From Zeimonas sp035303885 (GTDB taxonomy: Bacteria > Pseudomonadota > Gammaproteobacteria > Burkholderiales > Burkholderiaceae_E), in the NCBI GenBank assembly GCA_035303885.1, contig DATGRE010000103.1, positions 1-7,192 of the forward strand: DNA of 7,192 nt, given 5' to 3'. Made by a program: the position numbers and the translations under genes. Below are positions 1-6,053 of the stretch, piece after piece (position 1 is the stretch's first letter; the number at the start of each line of letters is the position of its first letter). Below the pieces are notes generated by a model that was given only the letters and a program-made list of their open reading frames with translations, did no database searches and had not been told where the DNA came from.

Positions 1-136
1 CGTAGTTGCCCGTAGTGCCGTAGCCGAGCGAGGCGAAGGCTTCGCGCAGTTGCGCCTCGGCCTCGGACAACCGCCACTGGAAGTCGACCAGCGTACCTTC
101 GAAGTCGAAGATCACTGCGGCGATACGACTTCCCAT
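1..136 (-). CDS. HAD-superfamily hydrolase, N-terminal fragment (cut by window edge)
   Basis: Only the first 45 codons are in the window; the gene continues beyond position 1. The peptide begins MGSRIAAVIFDFEGTLVD, which is HAD motif I: D11 is the expected aspartyl nucleophile, followed by x-E13-G14-T15. The usual second aspartate (DxDGT) is glutamate here, as in enolase-phosphatase E1 (DIEGT), so activity as a phosphohydrolase is still plausible. The following helix (FQWRLSEAEAQL) would begin the cap or core region. The ATG lies 11 nt after the stop of the 2-oxoacid oxidoreductase beta subunit and has only a weak purine-rich stretch (AGCGGG) upstream, so translation may depend on coupling within the operon. 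The family assignment is firm for the visible part. The substrate is unknown, and the link to the oxidoreductase is inferred only from position. Confidence 0.8.
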   Translation of the reverse strand, partial: MGSRIAAVIFDFEGTLVDFQWRLSEAEAQLREAFASLGYGTTGNY

Positions 137-147
137 CCCGCTGGCGC

Positions 148-1041
148 CTACGCCACCACCCGCATCTCGCTCGCCGCCACCCGCTGCGTCAGCCGCTCCC
201 ACCCCGCGTCGACGTCGTCCTGAAGCGCTTCGATCTCGGGCTGCTCAAGGTGCCGGTAGCGCCGCTGCGGCGCCAGATATTCGGCCACCTCGCGCGTGCG
301 CCGTACGTGGTTCAGCGTGTACCGATGGCCGTCCTCGACCTCGTACAGCGGAAACACGCCGCTCTCGACGGCCAGGCGCGCCACGCCAAGGCCGCCGTCG
401 TCGGTGAGCCCCCAGCCGTCGATGCACGGAATCAGCAGCGTGAGCAATCGAGTGCCGCGGATCGTCTTCGCCTTCTGCACCTTGCGAACCAGATCGGGCA
501 GGAAGCCGGCAGTGGCGGTGGCCGCATACGGAATCTCGTGCGCCGCCATGATTTCGGTGAGGTTCTTCTTGCGCGAGAGCTTGCCGGCGGGCGTCGAACC
601 GGTCGACGCGAAGCGCGGCGTCGACGACGACTTCTGCGCGCCGGTGTTCATGTAGCCCTCGTTGTCGAGGCACACGTACAGGAAGTCCTCGTTGCGCTCG
701 ACCGCCGACGACAGGCACTGGAAGCCGATGTCGTAGGTGCCGCCGTCGCCCGCGAAGACGACGACCTGCGTGTCGCGCTTGCCCTGCGCGTCGAGCGCGC
801 GACGAAGGCCCGACGCCGCTGCAGCGCTGGACTCGAGCGTCGGCTGGTACACCGGGATGCGCAGCGACGAGAACGGCTGCGGTCCGGCGATGATCGCCAT
901 GCACGACGGCGGAACGACCGCCACCGTGTCGGGACCGAGCGTCGCGAGCACGTGCCGCACCGACAGCGCCTCGATGCAGCCCGGACACGCGGCGTGTCCC
1001 GAGCAGAACATCGCGTCTTCGACGACTTCGAGTCTTCTCAT
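148..1041 (-). CDS. 2-oxoacid:acceptor oxidoreductase, beta (TPP-binding) subunit, PorB/PadI type
   Basis: This 297-residue protein is the thiamine-diphosphate half of a pyruvate/2-ketoacid:ferredoxin oxidoreductase. The TPP/Mg motif is G98-D99-G100 followed by N127 in LDNEGYMNTG, the hallmark of the PorB/KorB/PadI family. Four cysteines fit the proximal [4Fe-4S] cluster: C19 and C22 in HAACPGC, C47 in PPSCMAII, and C206 in LIPCIDGW (the family usually has PCPTGW here). With the alpha subunit it should decarboxylate a 2-oxoacid and, with CoA, form an acyl-CoA while passing electrons to the clusters. The length is normal for a stand-alone beta subunit. The ATG is supported by GGAGG at 1047-1051 with a 5-nt spacer, and the gap to alpha is 22 nt. 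The position after CxxC in the first motif is Ile instead of the more usual Gly (CxGCG), a small departure from pyruvate-type enzymes. The substrate (pyruvate, phenylglyoxylate, 2-oxoglutarate or another) cannot be decided by eye. Confidence 0.9.
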   Translation of the reverse strand: MRRLEVVEDAMFCSGHAACPGCIEALSVRHVLATLGPDTVAVVPPSCMAIIAGPQPFSSLRIPVYQPTLESSAAAASGLRRALDAQGKRDTQVVVFAGDGGTYDIGFQCLSSAVERNEDFLYVCLDNEGYMNTGAQKSSSTPRFASTGSTPAGKLSRKKNLTEIMAAHEIPYAATATAGFLPDLVRKVQKAKTIRGTRLLTLLIPCIDGWGLTDDGGLGVARLAVESGVFPLYEVEDGHRYTLNHVRRTREVAEYLAPQRRYRHLEQPEIEALQDDVDAGWERLTQRVAASEMRVVA

Positions 1042-1046
1042 CGTTT

Positions 1047-1051
1047 CCTCC
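1047..1051 (-). promoter_or_regulatory. Ribosome binding site of the beta-subunit gene
   Basis: Read on the minus strand, GGAGG is followed by AAACG and then the ATG at 1041. It sits inside the 22-nt gap after the alpha-subunit stop, so the beta subunit has its own strong initiation site and does not rely on overlap coupling. Confidence 0.75.
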
Positions 1052-1063
1052 GCGGCGCGCCGC

Positions 1064-2287
1064 TCAGCTCACCCATACGGAATCGGGGCCGGGGTCGTAC
1101 GAATCGGCGTCGCGCACGAACTCGCGAATGCGCGCCGGCGAGACGTTGACGCCGCCGACGCCGGCGAGCAGCCCGCGCACGACGGGCGCCCCGGGCATCC
1201 CATACAGCGCCGCGCGCAGCTCCTGGTGCAGCACGCCGCCGCAGCCCGGCGAGTAGTTGCGGTCGAGCACGATCACCTCGGCCACGCCGGCGAGCGCAGC
1301 GCGCAGCGCGGCCACCGGCAGCGGACGGAACAGGCGCACCTTGACGAGCCCCACCGCCAGCCCATCGGCGCGCATCTCGTCGACCGCCTCGCGCACCGTG
1401 CCGCACATGCTGCCCATCGCCACCAGCACGGTGCGCGCGCCGTCGCAGCGATATCGTTCCACGATGCCCCAGCTGCGGCCGGTGAGTCGCGCCCACTCCC
1501 GGTCGACGTCGACGGCGAGCTGCGGCACCTTCGCCATCGCGTCGGCGAGCTCGCGCCGATGACGGGCGAACATCTCCTGCGTGACGACGTTGCCCCACGA
1601 CTCGACCTTCGCCGGATCGATGCGATGCGGCGGCGCGTATTCGGGCAAGAACTCGTCGACCAGCTCCTGCGCCGGCACCTGCACCGGCTCGAGCGCGTGC
1701 GAGACGTAGAACGCGTCGTGGCTCACCATCGCCGGCACGAGGACCGCCTCGGCGATACGGAAGGCCTGGATCACGCTGTCGAGCGACTCCTGCGCGCTCT
1801 CGCTGTAGAACTGGATCCAGCCGGTGTCGCGCTGCGCGAGACTATCGGTCTGGTCGGGCCAGAAGGCCCACGGCGAGGCGACGGTGCGGTTCACGTTCGC
1901 GACGACGATCGGCGCGCGTGCGCCGCTCGCGTACTGCAGCACCTCGTGCATCAGCAGCAGCCCCTGCGAGGCAGTCGCGGTGAACACGCGCACGCCGGCG
2001 AGCGAAGCCGGAATGCACGCCGCCATCACCGAGTGCTCGGACTCCGGCGTGATGATCTCGGCATCGAACTCGCCCGCCGCCTGGAACTCCGTGAGCTTCT
2101 CGAGGATCGGCGTCTGCGGGGTGATCGGGTAGCCCGGCGCGAATTTCGGCCGCGCGAGCTTCGCCGCCCATGCGACCGCGTGGTTGCCGGTGAGCAGCAT
2201 CGTCCGCTCGCGCGCCGGCGACCCGGACGCAGACGACGCGCTCTGCCCGCTGCGCTCGAGCACCAGCCTCGACCCGGCGTCGTTCAT
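1064..2287 (-). CDS. 2-oxoacid:acceptor oxidoreductase, alpha subunit, PorA/PadG type
   Basis: This 407-residue protein is the alpha subunit that pairs with beta to make the active site. Domain I (about residues 33-215) has the pyrimidine-domain signature YPITPQTP (53-60). E82-S-E84-H-S probably carries the glutamate that activates the TPP aminopyrimidine. A substrate/CoA-facing stretch NVNRTVASPW follows at 131-140. Domain II (about 285-375) is the transketolase C-terminal-like fold, with LVAMGSMCGTVREAVDEM and NYSPGCGG. The start is the ATG at 2287: it overlaps the stop of the upstream fused subunit (ATGA, 2284-2287) and is preceded by an excellent Shine-Dalgarno. The first 29 residues are Ser/Ala-rich and precede the conserved fold, which begins near M30; M30 is a weaker alternative start. 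An open frame continues upstream to 3343 but is only the shadow of the neighbouring gene. The family is certain; substrate specificity is not. Confidence 0.91.
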   Translation of the reverse strand: MNDAGSRLVLERSGQSASSASGSPARERTMLLTGNHAVAWAAKLARPKFAPGYPITPQTPILEKLTEFQAAGEFDAEIITPESEHSVMAACIPASLAGVRVFTATASQGLLLMHEVLQYASGARAPIVVANVNRTVASPWAFWPDQTDSLAQRDTGWIQFYSESAQESLDSVIQAFRIAEAVLVPAMVSHDAFYVSHALEPVQVPAQELVDEFLPEYAPPHRIDPAKVESWGNVVTQEMFARHRRELADAMAKVPQLAVDVDREWARLTGRSWGIVERYRCDGARTVLVAMGSMCGTVREAVDEMRADGLAVGLVKVRLFRPLPVAALRAALAGVAEVIVLDRNYSPGCGGVLHQELRAALYGMPGAPVVRGLLAGVGGVNVSPARIREFVRDADSYDPGPDSVWVS

Positions 2288-4047
2288 TTCACCTCCTCGA
2301 TCATCTCCATCGAGCCGGTCGGGCACTCCCGCACGCAGATCCCGCAGCCCTTGCAGTAGTCGCCGTCGACTTCGTAGCCGCCGCCGGGCAGGCGCCGGAT
2401 CGCGAGATCGGGACAATAGTGGAAGCAGTTGTCGCACGAGATGCAGGTGCCGCAGGAGAAGCAGCGCTGCGCCTCGTCGAGCGCCCGCTCGATATCGAGG
2501 CCGAGCTGCACCTCGGCGTCGCCGACGCGCTCGGCGACGGGCAGCCGCCGCTCGGGCACCCGCGCGGCGTTCGGGTAGTAGAAGGTCGCGATCGCCTCGA
2601 GCGGGACGACGCGCGCCACGTCGATGCCGAAGCCGTGCAGGCGTTCGCCGGCGAGTGCGGGGTTGCGGCGAGCGCGTGCGGCATCGGCGTCGGCGGCTTC
2701 GTCGCACGCGGCTTCGTCGACGACGCGGCCGGCGCGCTCGCACAACGCGCGGTCGATCGCGAGCGCGGCGCGCTTGCCCATCCCGATCGCCTCGGTGACG
2801 AAGCGCGCCAGGCTCGCGACGTCGCCGCCGGCGTAGACCCCGTCGACGCCGGTCGCCTGGAGCGCGTCGACCCGAAGCAGCGCGCCGTCGGCGGGAAGCG
2901 CCGACGCGAACGGCGAGAGATCGGGATCCTGTCCGATCGACGGCACGATCGCGTCGGCCTCGAGGGCGAACTCGCTGCCGGCGATCGGCTCGACGCGAAA
3001 GCGTCCGCGCTCGGCGCCGGGCACGAAGCTCACGCGCACGCATTCGATCGTCACGCCCCTCCGGCCGTCGGCTCCCGCTTCGCCTTCCACGGCGCGCACG
3101 AGCGAGACGCCGCCCATCAGCCGCACGCCCTCCTCGAGCGCTTCCTCGACTTCGGTGCGCTGCGCCGGCATCTGCTCGCGCGATTCGAGCGAGAGGATCG
3201 TCACCTCGTGCCCGGCACGGCGCGCACTGCGTGCGACGTCGATCGCCGCGCTGCCGCCGCCGACGACGACGACGCGCGGGCCGAGCGCCGGCGCACGGCC
3301 CGCGTTCGCCTGCGCGAGCCAGGCCGCGCCGTCGACGACCCACGCGCGCTCGTAGTCGAGCTGCGGCAGTCGTTTCGGCCGGCGCGCGCCTGCGGCGACG
3401 TACACCGCGTCGAACTCGCGGCGCAGCCGGGCGAAAGCCTGCGGCGTGTCGATCGCCTCGCCGTAGCGCACCTCGACGCCGAGCGCGACGATGCGCTCGA
3501 TCTCGCCGTCGAGCACCTCGCGGGGCAGCCGGTACGCGGGAATGCCGTCACGCATCAGGCCGCCGAGCCGCTGGCGCGCCTCGAAGATCGTCACCGCGTA
3601 GCCGCGGCGGCGCAGGTGATAGGCCGCCGACAGCCCCGACGGGCCGCCGCCGACGATCGCGACGCGCTCGCTGCGCTCAACCGCCGGTGCCGGATACGAC
3701 CATCGTTCGGCGAGACCGAGGTCGCCGACGTGCCGCTCGAGCTTGCAGATCGACAGCGGCTCGTCGTAGCCCTGCAGGTTGCAGGCGGTCTCGCACGGGT
3801 GATGGCAGACGCGCCCCGCCACCGCCGGAAACGGATTGTTGCGCGTGAGGATCTCCCACGCGCCACGGAAGTCGCGCTCGCGCGCGCGGCCGATCCAGTG
3901 CGCGATGTCGCCGTTCACCGGACACGCGACGTGGCACGGCGACATCGCGCTCACGTGGCGCGGCAGCCGTGCGCGCCAGGTGCCGGTGCGGAAGACCTCG
4001 GTGCTGCCGGTCGTCCAGGCGGTCGGAGGCAGATCGTGCGCGTTCAT
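2284..4047 (-). CDS. Fused GltD-like FAD/NAD(P) oxidoreductase and 2x[4Fe-4S] ferredoxin, electron-transfer subunit
   Basis: This 587-residue protein combines two usually separate functions. Residues about 30-105 are a GltD/DPYD-type iron-sulfur domain with C38, C42, C81, C85, C89 and C101. Residues 129-158 form a Rossmann FAD site (VAIVGGGPSGLSAAYHL). A second nucleotide site is at 259-285 (VVVVGGGSAAIDVA), and YAGGDVA is the C-terminal FAD contact. The C-terminal 60 residues are a dicluster ferredoxin: CISCDNCFHYCP (C535, C538, C541, C545) and CKGCGICVRECP (C565, C568, C571, C575), preceded by an extra CFSC pair (C529, C532). It should carry electrons between the alpha/beta core and NAD(P), replacing separate delta (ferredoxin) and epsilon (flavoprotein) subunits such as PadF and PadH. 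The ATG overlaps the gamma stop (ATGA, 4044-4047), with GGAG six bases upstream. The strand after the second Rossmann motif reads SLESREQMPA and lacks the YRR common in NADPH-using relatives, suggesting NAD(H); that is inference. Confidence 0.9.
   Translation of the reverse strand: MNAHDLPPTAWTTGSTEVFRTGTWRARLPRHVSAMSPCHVACPVNGDIAHWIGRARERDFRGAWEILTRNNPFPAVAGRVCHHPCETACNLQGYDEPLSICKLERHVGDLGLAERWSYPAPAVERSERVAIVGGGPSGLSAAYHLRRRGYAVTIFEARQRLGGLMRDGIPAYRLPREVLDGEIERIVALGVEVRYGEAIDTPQAFARLRREFDAVYVAAGARRPKRLPQLDYERAWVVDGAAWLAQANAGRAPALGPRVVVVGGGSAAIDVARSARRAGHEVTILSLESREQMPAQRTEVEEALEEGVRLMGGVSLVRAVEGEAGADGRRGVTIECVRVSFVPGAERGRFRVEPIAGSEFALEADAIVPSIGQDPDLSPFASALPADGALLRVDALQATGVDGVYAGGDVASLARFVTEAIGMGKRAALAIDRALCERAGRVVDEAACDEAADADAARARRNPALAGERLHGFGIDVARVVPLEAIATFYYPNAARVPERRLPVAERVGDAEVQLGLDIERALDEAQRCFSCGTCISCDNCFHYCPDLAIRRLPGGGYEVDGDYCKGCGICVRECPTGSMEMIEEVK
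2289..2297 (-). promoter_or_regulatory. Strong Shine-Dalgarno that fixes the alpha-subunit start
   Basis: The minus-strand sequence AGGAGGTGA, immediately before the ATG at 2287, is a nine-base match to the anti-Shine-Dalgarno end of 16S rRNA. The AGGAGG part is at 2292-2297, four bases from the start codon. It lies within the last codons of the fused redox subunit. It argues for the 407-residue form of alpha and against initiation at M30. Confidence 0.8.
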
Positions 4048-4601
4048 GCGGCGCTCCGCTGCAGCTGCACGTCGACGCTGCGCCAGCCCGCCTCGCAGGC
4101 CGCGGCGTTCGCCTCCTTCTGCTTCGGCGCCTCGTCCATCAGCGTGCGCTGCAGCCCCTCGAGGGACGGCTCACCGGTGGCGCGCGCGAGCGCCCCGAGC
4201 AGCACCGAGTTGACGATGCGCCCCAGCCCGTGCCGGCGCGCGATCGAGATCGCATCGACGGCGATGACGCGACTGCCCGGCAGCAGCGACGAGAAATGCT
4301 GCGCCGGCTGCGCCGAATTCACGACGATCAGCGTGTGCGCGGCGGCGCTCTTCAACAGCCTGCCTTCGAGCAGGCTCGCGTCGAAGCACAGGATCGCGTC
4401 GGCCGTCTCGATGTCGCAACGCACGCGGATCGGCTCGTCGTCGACGCGGATGTACGAGCTGACCGGCGTTCCGCGGCGTGCGCCGCCGTAGCTCGCGAAG
4501 CTCTGCACCTGCCGCCCTTCGGCGAAGAATGCGGTGGCCAGCAGGTTGCCCGCGGTCTGCGCGCCCTGGCCGCCGCGCCCCTGAACGATGATCTGCAGCA
4601 C
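4044..4601 (-). CDS. 2-oxoacid:acceptor oxidoreductase, gamma subunit, PorG/PadE type
   Basis: This 185-residue protein is the gamma subunit of the 2-oxoacid oxidoreductase family. It opens with the glycine-rich strand-loop IIVQGRGGQGAQTAGNLL (residues 4-21). The conserved SYGGARRGTP (38-46) is equivalent to PEVRGG in pyruvate enzymes, and NSVLLGALA (131-139) follows. In structurally known enzymes gamma packs against the alpha/beta core and contributes to the CoA-binding surface. The start is a GTG at 4601, chosen because AGGAGG lies at 4606-4611 and the conserved fold begins at the second residue; no in-frame ATG is better placed. It is the first gene of the four-gene set and its TGA overlaps the ATG of the fused redox subunit. 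The length is normal for the family (about 180-200). It contains no cysteine cluster motif, as expected. Confidence 0.9.
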   Translation of the reverse strand: MLQIIVQGRGGQGAQTAGNLLATAFFAEGRQVQSFASYGGARRGTPVSSYIRVDDEPIRVRCDIETADAILCFDASLLEGRLLKSAAAHTLIVVNSAQPAQHFSSLLPGSRVIAVDAISIARRHGLGRIVNSVLLGALARATGEPSLEGLQRTLMDEAPKQKEANAAACEAGWRSVDVQLQRSAA

Positions 4602-4605
4602 GATG

Positions 4606-4611
4606 CCTCCT
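4606..4611 (-). promoter_or_regulatory. Shine-Dalgarno supporting the GTG start of the gamma subunit
   Basis: Minus-strand AGGAGG is separated from the GTG by CATC. The spacer is short but usable. It is the only good ribosome binding site near the conserved N-terminus and is the reason for accepting a GTG start. Confidence 0.7.
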
Positions 4612-4652
4612 CGGCCGGCGTGGTCGAACGCCGCGACTTCCGTTGCGCCGGT

Positions 4653-4667
4653 GTCCAGGCCTTGGAC
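4653..4667. repeat. Short imperfect inverted repeat in the operon leader
   Basis: The plus strand reads GTCCAGGCCTTGGAC, whose arms GTCCA and TGGAC pair perfectly around a 5-nt centre. It lies between the alkC stop and the gamma start. It has no following T-tract on either strand, so it is a poor intrinsic terminator. It could be a minor leader hairpin or chance. Confidence 0.3.
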
Positions 4668-4707
4668 TACATCGGTTGCAGGCGCCCCCGTCCTTGATCT
4701 GCCGCAA
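4666..4707 (-). promoter_or_regulatory. Candidate FNR/Anr-type promoter of the 2-oxoacid oxidoreductase operon
   Basis: At 4694-4707 the plus strand reads TTGAT-CTGC-CGCAA. One half-site is perfect and the other matches three of five bases of the FNR/Anr/CRP-like consensus TTGAT-N4-ATCAA. On the minus strand a -10-like hexamer TGTAGT (4671-4666, four of six consensus bases) would place transcription start near 4659. The centre of the site (between 4700 and 4701) then falls at -41.5, the classical class II activator position. This would suit oxygen-regulated expression of an iron-sulfur 2-oxoacid oxidoreductase. The second half-site is weak and the evidence is visual only. Confidence 0.35.
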
Positions 4708-4725
4708 AGAACGCGCCTCGCCGCG

Positions 4726-5907
4726 CTATCCGGCGTCGATGCGCAATCGGAACGATCCGGCCGCGATTACGCGCCCGTTCGCCTGCACTTCCAGCGCATG
4801 CTGTCCGGCGCGCGCGGTGCGCGTCGTCACCGCGCGAATCGGGTGGCGGCGCTCGAAGGTGCGCGCTTCGCCCGCGGCGAGCTCGAGCGTCGTCCACTTG
4901 AAGACCTTGCGCCCGGGACGACCATCGGCGCGCGGAAAGCCGATCGCGTAATCGAGCACGACGCGGTGGGCCGCGTGCGCATCGACGCCGGCGAGCGTAA
5001 GCGTGAAGCACAGCGCCTCGCCGAGCCGCACCACCGGCGTGCCGATGCGGAAGGCCCGCGCCTGCAGTCCGGCGTCGGGATCGTGCCCGAGCAGGCGCAG
5101 CGCCTGCGCATGGCCGTCCTTAACGAGCGAGCGCAGTCCCCGACGCACCACCCAGCGCAGCCGCCCGGCCCGTTCGGGGTCGTCGTGCGCGATCGACTCG
5201 GCACGGCGCCACCACCGCCCGGCGACGTGCAGGCCGAGCGCCACGTCCTCGCGGCACAGGACGTTGAGGTGATTCGAGACCGAGCGGCGCACGTATTCGG
5301 ACGGATCGTCGGCGAGCGGCTCGAGCAGCGGAACGGTCCAGGCCCGATCCTCCGACGTCGACCGCAGGCGCGGCGCCCATGGCAGCCGGGGGCGCGTGCC
5401 CTCGCTCGCCAGGCGACGCAGGTGTTCGTCGTCGGAGCGCACCCAGCGCCGCAGGGCCGCCGTCGCGGCGTCGCGATGCGCGTCGATGAACGGCCGGACG
5501 GCGAACTCCGCGCTCGCGTGACGCGTGAGCCGGCCGAGCAGGGCCAGCGCACGCGACGGGTCGGCGAGCCCGGCGCGCGCCGTCCATTCGGTCAGCGGCC
5601 ACAGCTCCCAGCCGCCGAAGCCGTCCTCCTGCGGCCGCGCATCGAGCATGCGCTCGATCGACTCCGCAGCCGCAGGGAAGTCGGCGGGCAGGCTCGCCGC
5701 GAGCGCGTCGGCCACGTGCGCGATGCGCGCTTTCAGCTCGAGCGGGCCGAGGCCCCGCGACGCCCGGCGCACGAAGGCGTCGGCGGGAAAGTCGGGCGAC
5801 GCGCGTTGCAGCGCGACGGCGAGACGGCCGATCGACTTCGCGTCGATCCGGTCCTTGAACGGCCGGGCAGGGCTCGACTTGCGCCGACCGGATGCGGTCG
5901 ATTCCAT
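4726..5907 (-). CDS. alkC: DNA alkylation repair protein, AlkC-like HEAT-repeat glycosylase with C-terminal Ig-like domain
   Basis: This 393-residue protein resembles the AlkC branch (COG4335) of HEAT-like-repeat DNA glycosylases, which remove cationic alkylated bases such as 3-methyladenine without base flipping. The helical part (about 20-275) contains paired helices and family-typical stretches: LTEWTARAG (105-113), ASEGTRPRLPWAPRLR (167-182), and DDPSEYVRRSVSNHLNVL (200-217). The last about 100 residues (GEALCFTLTL, YAIGFPRADGRPGRKVFKW, GQHALEV, GSFRLRI) look like an immunoglobulin-type beta sandwich, as found in one AlkC subgroup. The start is the ATG at 5907, with GGAG at 5915-5918 and a 7-nt spacer. 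The frame stays open to 6162, but that extension is Arg/Cys/Ser-rich, has no ribosome binding site and covers the divergent promoter region. It lies 124 nt upstream of the oxidoreductase genes on the same strand; a shared transcript is possible but no functional link is evident. Confidence 0.78.
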   Translation of the reverse strand: MESTASGRRKSSPARPFKDRIDAKSIGRLAVALQRASPDFPADAFVRRASRGLGPLELKARIAHVADALAASLPADFPAAAESIERMLDARPQEDGFGGWELWPLTEWTARAGLADPSRALALLGRLTRHASAEFAVRPFIDAHRDAATAALRRWVRSDDEHLRRLASEGTRPRLPWAPRLRSTSEDRAWTVPLLEPLADDPSEYVRRSVSNHLNVLCREDVALGLHVAGRWWRRAESIAHDDPERAGRLRWVVRRGLRSLVKDGHAQALRLLGHDPDAGLQARAFRIGTPVVRLGEALCFTLTLAGVDAHAAHRVVLDYAIGFPRADGRPGRKVFKWTTLELAAGEARTFERRHPIRAVTTRTARAGQHALEVQANGRVIAAGSFRLRIDAG

Positions 5908-6053
5908 GGCTTTGCTCCGGCATGCCCCGGCCGACGATGTCCCCGCCGCGATCGCGAATGCGCAGGCCTTCGCGCATCGCGGGCTTACCATCAAAAGACA
6001 ACGGCAGAAAGACCCCCGGCAGGGACCCGCACACCGCGACCGGAGACCTCTCG
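5908..6053. promoter_or_regulatory. Divergent intergenic region between alkC and the peroxiredoxin
   Basis: These 146 nt separate the two divergently transcribed genes and must hold, or lie next to, both promoters. No convincing -35/-10 pair is visible on either strand. The region contains a perfect 10-bp palindrome CGCGATCGCG (5947-5956) and an overlapping imperfect inverted repeat (arms at 5954-5963 and 5972-5980). Confidence 0.5.
5954..5980. repeat. Inverted repeat in the alkC/peroxiredoxin divergent promoter region
   Basis: The arm GCGAATGCGC (5954-5963) pairs with GCGCATCGC (5972-5980), nine base pairs with one bulged A, around the 8-nt loop AGGCCTTC. It could be an operator shared by the divergent genes. 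High GC makes chance pairing fairly likely. Confidence 0.35.

Noticed and set aside
737..2359. Long plus-strand open frame (about 540 codons) antisense to the alpha and beta genes
   Set aside because: Its translation is Arg/His/Ala/Asp-rich with no recognisable motif. It is the expected antisense shadow of GC-rich codons in two well-recognised genes.
1064..3343. Extension of the alpha-subunit frame to 759 codons as a larger fusion
   Set aside because: The first about 350 codons are an Arg-rich out-of-frame reading of the fused redox gene. A strong Shine-Dalgarno and ATGA junction fix the real start at 2287.
2419..4491. Plus-strand open frame of about 690 codons antisense to the fused redox and gamma genes
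   Set aside because: Low-complexity composition and no domain signature; the minus-strand genes account fully for this stretch.
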